From contig JAHDWA010000021.1 of the NCBI GenBank assembly GCA_023382535.1, positions 62,001-126,000 on the forward strand: a stretch of 64,000 nt of DNA, in the 5' to 3' direction. The notes under the pieces are model-generated. The model was not told the origin of the DNA, did no database searches, and saw only the letters and a program-made list of their open reading frames with translations. Made by a program: the position numbers and the translations under genes. This stretch comes from Anaerolineae bacterium. GTDB lineage: Bacteria; Chloroflexota; Anaerolineae; 4572-78; J111. Positions 59,669-64,000 of this stretch are shown here, one piece after another; the first letter of the stretch is position 1; each line of letters opens with the position of its first letter.

Positions 59669-60436
59669 TTTGTTTTGCCACTCTGCCGGGCGTTTTTCCA
59701 TAAAAGCAGCCAGACCTTCGTGGGCGTCGTGGGTTTGCATCAGTTCGTCCAGGTAAAGTTTCTCGACGGCGGCCAGGGCATGGGGGAAGGAGCCGGCCGC
59801 GCCCAACCAGGCGGCTTTACGAGTGTAACGCAAAATAGAAGCGCTCAGTCCGACCAGCTTTTCAATCAGCTCATTGGCTGCAGCCATCAGTTCCTCCGGC
59901 GGCGCCACTCGATTAACCAAACCCAGGCGATAAGCTTCGGCGGCGTCAATCGTTTCGCCGGTTAAGAGTAATTCAAGGGCGCGATGATGAGGGATAAGCC
60001 GGGGCAGCATCACCGCGGCCAGCGGCGGAAAGACGCCGACTTTGATTTCCGGCTGCCCAAATTTGGCCCGCTCCGAAGCGACAATCATATCACAGAAGAT
60101 GGCTAACTCGCAGCCGCCGCCCAGGGCCGCACCATTCACCACGGCCAGGGTAGGGATATTGAGTTCAATCAGCAGGCGAAAGAGGCGATGAAAGCCGTGG
60201 ATCATCTCGTGAACTTTGTCGGCGGTATGGTCGGCCACGTCCACCCCGGCGGAAAAGGCTTTGCTCCCCGCCGCAGCCTCGATGACCAGCACTCTAACGG
60301 CCGGCTGCTCACGCAGACTTTCCACCGCCTCGACCATCTCGGCCATCATCGGGATATTGATCACATTGAGCGGCGGCCGGTTGAGGGTCAGCCGGGCTGC
60401 AGTGCCATCAACTTGAAAATTGATCGTTTGGTACAT
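59666..60436 (-). CDS. dch: Probable cyclohexa-1,5-dienecarbonyl-CoA hydratase
   Basis: A crotonase of 256 residues with both catalytic glutamates: GGGCELAIFCDM and FGQPEIKVGVFPP. The stretch FSAGVDVADHTADKVHEMI is, to my knowledge, characteristic of dienoyl-CoA hydratases that add water to the cyclic diene from benzoyl-CoA reductase. Operon position with benzoyl-CoA reductase and Had-like genes agrees. GGAGGAG precedes the ATG. Contrast it with the two crotonases at 15137-16733, which lack both glutamates. Confidence 0.85.
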   Translation of the reverse strand: MYQTINFQVDGTAARLTLNRPPLNVINIPMMAEMVEAVESLREQPAVRVLVIEAAAGSKAFSAGVDVADHTADKVHEMIHGFHRLFRLLIELNIPTLAVVNGAALGGGCELAIFCDMIVASERAKFGQPEIKVGVFPPLAAVMLPRLIPHHRALELLLTGETIDAAEAYRLGLVNRVAPPEELMAAANELIEKLVGLSASILRYTRKAAWLGAAGSFPHALAAVEKLYLDELMQTHDAHEGLAAFMEKRPAEWQNK

Positions 60437-60448
60437 AACTCCTCCCGG

Positions 60449-60982
60449 TTACAACCCCATTTTTTCGGCCACTTCAGCCACTTCGGCTTCGCTCAAAATA
60501 TCTTGAGCTGTAGGGAAGAGAATCTGGTTTTCCTTGTTGATGTGGTCGCGCAGCATGTCAATGATAGTGTAGGCAGACGTGGCAATATCGCCGGCCTGCT
60601 CCACTGCATTGGGCGCGTTGAGCAGCGCCTCCAGCCGGTCTTCCTCGGCCCACAATTCCTGGTGATCACCCAGCAGCGCCGCCAGGAGCCCCTGCAAATC
60701 TTCCTCTTGCGTCCACAACTCCCGATGCTCTTCGACAATCAGATCAATAATACTGGGCGTGGGCATGTAAGGACGCAGCACCGGAAAAAGAGCGTCCTCT
60801 TCCTTCTGATTGTGCGCCTTAACCTCGGTTTTGATAAACTCGTTAGCCTCTCTAATCAGCTTCAGCGCCTCGGCTGAGTAGCCATGCTGGCGCAGGCTAT
60901 CTGCGCCGCGCTCCATCTTTTCCAGGGCGGCCAGGCCGTGATTGTGCTCTTCGATGAATACATTAAACGGGTTTTGAGGCAT
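60449..60982 (-). CDS. Hemerythrin-like HHE domain protein
   Basis: 178 residues of a four-helix bundle with metal-binding motifs IEEHNHGL, KAHNQKEEDALFP, EEHRELW and DHINKENQILFP. HHE proteins bind a di-iron centre and sense or store O2 or repair iron-sulfur proteins. In an operon with oxygen-sensitive benzoyl-CoA reductase, an oxygen-protection role is plausible. The start at 60982 gives an 8-base spacing to AAGGAG; GTG at 60991 and ATG at 60988 are too close to it. Confidence 0.87.
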   Translation of the reverse strand: MPQNPFNVFIEEHNHGLAALEKMERGADSLRQHGYSAEALKLIREANEFIKTEVKAHNQKEEDALFPVLRPYMPTPSIIDLIVEEHRELWTQEEDLQGLLAALLGDHQELWAEEDRLEALLNAPNAVEQAGDIATSAYTIIDMLRDHINKENQILFPTAQDILSEAEVAEVAEKMGL

Positions 60983-61039
60983 CTGCATCACTCCTTTAGC
61001 CGGTAGACGGGGAAAAGTATTCTGTCTACTGTCTACCGT

Positions 61040-61348
61040 TTACTGGCTACTCTTCTTCCGTGTGTAAATCGTCTTGAACTGTAACAGCACCAACACCTGG
61101 CAATCTTCACAATCCTCGCCCATTTCCGCGGCCTGCACCGGTTCGGCCAGCACTTCAAAGCCCAGTTGGCTGTACAATTCAGCAGCCTCTTTGGCCTGGC
61201 GAGCATCGGCAATGAAGCGCCGCTCCCAGCCCTCAGCAACCAGGGCCGGGTTGGGGCGGAGTTGAGCCTCGGCCAGGACCCGCCGGGCTTCTTGCTCGAT
61301 CAGAAGGCTTAACTGCTGTGGGGAATTTGGTGGGTCAGGATCAGACAT
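61040..61348 (-). CDS. Small conserved-looking protein with C-x-x-C, unknown function
   Basis: 102 residues. The N-terminal half is a charged amphipathic helix, followed by GWERRFIADARQAKEAAELYSQLGFEV and a CEDC pair before a beta-strand (VLVLLQFKTIYTRK). AGGAAGG precedes the ATG at 61348. It lies between hemerythrin and the benzoyl-CoA reductase ATPase genes. I recognise no named family; the CxxC could bind a metal or a cluster. Confidence 0.65.
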   Translation of the reverse strand: MSDPDPPNSPQQLSLLIEQEARRVLAEAQLRPNPALVAEGWERRFIADARQAKEAAELYSQLGFEVLAEPVQAAEMGEDCEDCQVLVLLQFKTIYTRKKSSQ

Positions 61349-61375
61349 TTTAACCTTCCTGGCGACAAGGAACAC

Positions 61376-61490
61376 AGAGTTACACAGAGACTCCGCAGAC
61401 GCGAAGCGCGCAGAGAAGTTCTAAAAATTCCTCTGTGAAACTTTGTGACTTCTCAGTGTCTCTCCGTGTAACAACTTCTTGCTCCCTGTA
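61376..61490. repeat. CACAGAGTTACACAGAG / CTCTGTGAAACTTTGTG dyad repeat
   Basis: GGAACACAGAGTTACACAGAGAC and the inverse CTCTGTGAAACTTTGTGAC and GTGTCTCTCCGTG form an extended dyad between bcrD-like and the small protein gene. Related to 27652-27735. Confidence 0.55.
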
Positions 61491-61516
61491 CAAGAATCTA
61501 CTCATAGATACTGCCT

Positions 61517-62338
61517 TTAGGCCTCAACGAGGGCGTGTTCCTGTTCATCCAGCTTTTGCAAGCGGCGATGTCCCAGGATAGCCGCCCCCAGTGCGCTGAC
61601 ATACTGCACCATGTCGCCTTCCGGCACGTTGGCTTGAGCACCCAACTGCTCCGAAATAACCCGCACCATCGTCTCGAAGCGCAGAATGCCGCCAATCAGG
61701 GTAAATTCTGGCTCCATGCGCACCCGTTTCATTAACTGCATCGAGCGATCCACCAGCGAGGCAATCGCCCCATGCATAATATCCGCCGGGGACATACCCT
61801 GCGACAGATGATTGATCACTTCTGACTCGGCAAAAACGGCGCAGACGCCGGAAATAGGCACTACATCTTTGGAAGTCGCCACTAACGGGCCAATCTCCTC
61901 AGTAGAAAAGCCCATATAACGAGCCGTCTTTTCCAAAAATGCTCCGGTGCCAGCAGCACATTTGTCGTTCAAGCGAAACGATTTAACCTTGGCCAGATCG
62001 TCGAGCCGGCTGGCCTTCATCGTCTGCCCACCCACATCCAAGATGGTGCGGGTGCGCGGGAAAAGGAAGGTCGCGCCCCGCGCCGCCGCCGTCAGGTCCG
62101 TCACTTGCACATCGCTGAAAGGGACTTGATGGCGGCCAAAGCCGGTGGCGACAATGTAGGCCACATCCTGCCCGGTCAGGCTGGCCTGGGCCAGGGCGGT
62201 GTGATAGACCCGCTCCGCTACCTCAGCCAGCTTGAAGCCGGTCTGCGCCACTGCCCGGCCTACAATCCGGTTGTCCTGGCTGAGAATAAGCGCCTTGGTA
62301 TAAGTTGAACCGACGTCAATCCCGGCTGTAACCATCAT
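61517..62338 (-). CDS. bcrD: Benzoyl-CoA reductase ATPase subunit (BcrD/BzdQ-like), BadF/BadG/BcrA/BcrD family
   Basis: 273 residues of the ASKHA-type ATPase that drives electrons to benzoyl-CoA reductase. [14 protein letters not shown] is the phosphate-1 loop. The [4Fe-4S] cysteines are in [13 protein letters not shown] and [11 protein letters not shown], and DVGGQTMKA is the second phosphate motif. It overlaps the preceding ATPase gene by 4 bases. Two distinct small ATPases in tandem fit the class I heterotetramer (BzdP/BzdQ style) better than a single dehydratase activator. Confidence 0.88.
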   Translation of the reverse strand: MMVTAGIDVGSTYTKALILSQDNRIVGRAVAQTGFKLAEVAERVYHTALAQASLTGQDVAYIVATGFGRHQVPFSDVQVTDLTAAARGATFLFPRTRTILDVGGQTMKASRLDDLAKVKSFRLNDKCAAGTGAFLEKTARYMGFSTEEIGPLVATSKDVVPISGVCAVFAESEVINHLSQGMSPADIMHGAIASLVDRSMQLMKRVRMEPEFTLIGGILRFETMVRVISEQLGAQANVPEGDMVQYVSALGAAILGHRRLQKLDEQEHALVEA

Positions 62339-63171
62339 GCCCTCCCTTCTGCCAGACCCACCGCCGCTTTTGAGTCAACGGGAACCCGGCTGGACAAAAT
62401 GTGATCGAGCGCGAACAGAGCTGCACCCAACGCCCCCATAAAGTGCGACTCATCGCTGACGTTTACTTTCAGCCCCAAGCCTTCGTTCAGCGTGTGAACC
62501 ATGGCCGAATTACGGGTCACGCCGCCAGTAAAAGTTACTTCTTCTTCAATGCCGACCCGCCGCAACAGGCCGATGGAGCGGGCGGCAATAGATTGGTGGA
62601 CCCCCAGCAAGATGTCCTCAATCTTCTTGCCTTTGCCCAACCACGACAACACCTCCGACTCGGCAAAGACGGTGCAGGTCGTGCTGATGCGCACCGGCTT
62701 TTCACCTTGGAGCGCCGTCGGACCAAGCTCACCCAGTGGAATTTCCAGCGCCGCTGAAGCCGCGCCCAAAAAGCGACCCGTGCCCGCCGCGCACTTGTCA
62801 TTCATGCAAAAATCAATGATTTCGCCGGTCGGCGAGACGCGGATGGCTTTGGTATCCTGCCCGCCCATATCCACCACCGTGCGTGTGCTGGGAAACATAT
62901 GCACCGCGCCCCGGCCGTGACAACTGATCTCCGTTACCTGGGTGTTGCCAAAAGTGACCCGGTAACGGCCATAGCCGGTGCCGATAACGTATTCCACCTC
63001 TTCGTCGCCGATACTTCCATTTTCCAGCGCCTGCCGGAAGGCATTTTCCGCGGCCAGGACGACGTTGGCCCCGGTATCGGTCAGCGCCCGGCCAACAACC
63101 TCTTTTGCTTCGTTAATGATAATTGCTTTGGTTTGGGTGGACCCCACGTCCACCCCGGCGGCATAGGCCAT
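62335..63171 (-). CDS. bcrA: Benzoyl-CoA reductase ATPase subunit (BcrA/BzdP-like)
   Basis: 278 residues: [38 protein letters not shown] and [15 protein letters not shown], the pattern of the ATP- and cluster-binding subunits. The start at 63171 is chosen because residues encoded upstream derive from a repeat. It is shorter than the Thauera BcrA and close to BzdP size. It lies directly downstream of the HgdB-type subunit gene, the C-B-A-D order known for class I reductases. Confidence 0.88.
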   Translation of the reverse strand: MAYAAGVDVGSTQTKAIIINEAKEVVGRALTDTGANVVLAAENAFRQALENGSIGDEEVEYVIGTGYGRYRVTFGNTQVTEISCHGRGAVHMFPSTRTVVDMGGQDTKAIRVSPTGEIIDFCMNDKCAAGTGRFLGAASAALEIPLGELGPTALQGEKPVRISTTCTVFAESEVLSWLGKGKKIEDILLGVHQSIAARSIGLLRRVGIEEEVTFTGGVTRNSAMVHTLNEGLGLKVNVSDESHFMGALGAALFALDHILSSRVPVDSKAAVGLAEGRA

Positions 63172-63186
63172 AAAACACCTCCCCTT

Positions 63187-63255
63187 TCGATTTACGATTT
63201 TGGATTTTCGATTTACGATTAGCTCTTCAAAATCGTAAACCGCAAATCTAAAATT
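63187..63255. repeat. GATTTAC/heptad repeat at the end of the HgdB-type gene
   Basis: GATTTACGATTTTGGATTTTCG and the inverted AAAATCGTAAACC units, overlapping the stop of the upstream benzoyl-CoA reductase subunit. Confidence 0.65.
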
Positions 63256-64000
63256 GCTGGATGGCGGCTTGCTGCTTGCGCGAAGCCAGTCCTTCAAAGA
63301 ATGCGTCAATCCGGTTTTTGAGCTGCGCTTCCGAAACGACCCGCCGGTCCATCATATCCGACTCGATGAACAGGCTGGGAATGTCGCGGGCGGCCATGAG
63401 CGAGCGGCGATTATCGGCCAGACCGGTGGAGACGGTGCGGCAGCTTTTGATGGGATGGTAAACCACGCCATCCACCTGGAAGGTGTCAACCATATCCATC
63501 AAGATGCGATCCTGGTAGAACATGCTGTCCATCGCATCACGCACGCCGATCAGGATGCCTTCGGCCAGGCTGTCCAGCGGGTTATTCAGGTCGTAGGTAA
63601 AGCCCAGGTTGGTCCCGCCGGAAGCGAACCAGAGGTAGGTCGAGTTGACAAAGGTGCCGCCCAGGTCGGTGAACATCTCGTTGAAGCGGCGGAAGATGGG
63701 GTAGCAGGGCACGCCGACAAAAATGAGGCGGTACTGCTCATCAGTCAGTGTGCCGATGCCATGCGCAGCTTTGTATTCCATCTCCTCGACCAGCTCGTTA
63801 AAGTAGATGCTGCCCGCTGCTGTGCCGCGAAAGCCGTTGCTCACCCCCAGGTAAATCGTGCCGTCGGTCAGGGCGTTGAACAGAGAGGGGCAGCTCTGGT
63901 TGAGTTCCAGCACCCGCTTCCAGCCCAGGCTCATCCTATTGGCGTGGCCCAACACCTCGCGCAGCTTGTCAATGTCAAATTTGACCCCCGTTACTTCTTC
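63248..64000 (-). CDS. bcrB: Benzoyl-CoA reductase / 2-hydroxyacyl-CoA dehydratase subunit (HgdB/BcrB family), partial
   Basis: The C-terminal 250 residues are visible and the frame stays open to the right edge. [35 protein letters not shown] and [11 protein letters not shown], with cluster-ligand cysteines, belong to the HgdB/BcrB/BcrC superfamily. By order (next to the BcrA-like ATPase) it should be BcrB/BzdO; BcrC would lie farther right. A 2-hydroxyacyl-CoA dehydratase is the alternative, but the two ATPases plus Dch and Had favour benzoyl-CoA reductase. Confidence 0.82.
   Translation of the reverse strand, partial: EEVTGVKFDIDKLREVLGHANRMSLGWKRVLELNQSCPSLFNALTDGTIYLGVSNGFRGTAAGSIYFNELVEEMEYKAAHGIGTLTDEQYRLIFVGVPCYPIFRRFNEMFTDLGGTFVNSTYLWFASGGTNLGFTYDLNNPLDSLAEGILIGVRDAMDSMFYQDRILMDMVDTFQVDGVVYHPIKSCRTVSTGLADNRRSLMAARDIPSLFIESDMMDRRVVSEAQLKNRIDAFFEGLASRKQQAAIQQF

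Overview
The window reads as part of the chromosome of an anaerobic, GC-rich bacterium, most likely a Chloroflexota (Anaerolineae/Caldilineae-like) member. There is no rRNA, tRNA or other phylogenetic marker here. The guess rests on gene content and on the dense interspersed AAAATCC/AAAATCT heptad repeats, and should be treated as moderate confidence. Almost every gene fits one theme: anaerobic, CoA- and ferredoxin-dependent breakdown of aromatic amino acids and aryl acids, with feeder and lower beta-oxidation-like steps.

Layout. (1) 1-3.6 kb: a glutamine synthetase-like gene (minus, runs off the left edge) diverges from a TrpB2-type tryptophan synthase beta gene and a 2-hydroxyacid dehydrogenase. 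The divergent promoter region carries a repeated 13-mer. (2) 3.6-12.4 kb: an arylpyruvate (indolepyruvate-type) ferredoxin oxidoreductase iorAB, a three-subunit molybdenum hydroxylase, a HisC-like aminotransferase and a PaaX-family repressor. (3) 12.5-16.7 kb: MaoC hydratase, SDR, thiolase and two tandem crotonases. (4) 16.8-28.4 kb: a split pyruvate/phenylglyoxylate-type oxidoreductase, a KorABC-type oxidoreductase whose operon is interrupted by a TnpB element, a phenylacetate-CoA ligase and a second iorAB. (5) 28.5-34 kb: a leucine-biosynthesis-like homologation set (LeuA-, LeuC-, LeuD- and LeuB-like) with an acyl-CoA dehydrogenase in the middle. (6) 34-40.4 kb: a complete Liv-type ABC importer and a type III CoA-transferase. 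(7) 40.4-48.9 kb: M28 peptidase, second CoA ligase, HyuA/HyuB, a low-GC accessory gene and an esterase. (8) 49-56.2 kb: Phe/Leu dehydrogenase, a lone V4R aromatic-sensor protein, acyl-CoA dehydrogenase, split methylmalonyl-CoA mutase, MFS transporter and a transglutaminase-like protein. (9) 56.2-64 kb (minus): etfA, etfB, RidA, a 6-hydroxycyclohexenecarbonyl-CoA dehydrogenase-like ADH, cyclohexadienecarbonyl-CoA hydratase, hemerythrin, a small CxxC protein and class I benzoyl-CoA reductase subunits running off the right edge.

How they may work together (inference): Phe/Tyr/Trp are imported or released by peptidase and deaminated by the dehydrogenase or aminotransferase. IorAB oxidises the arylpyruvates to arylacetyl-CoA, and phenylacetate-CoA ligases add free aryl acids. 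The phenylglyoxylate-type oxidoreductase gives benzoyl-CoA, which benzoyl-CoA reductase, the dienoyl-CoA hydratase and the ADH process further. Four ferredoxin-reducing oxidoreductases could supply the low-potential electrons the reductase needs. A ring-opening hydrolase (Oah/BamA) and a phenylacetyl-CoA dehydrogenase (PadBCD) are not in the window.

The most unusual structural feature is that the interspersed heptad-hairpin-heptad repeat lies in frame inside, or at the ends of, at least ten otherwise normal enzymes. In several genes it sits between the ribosome binding site/start codon and the first conserved residue.
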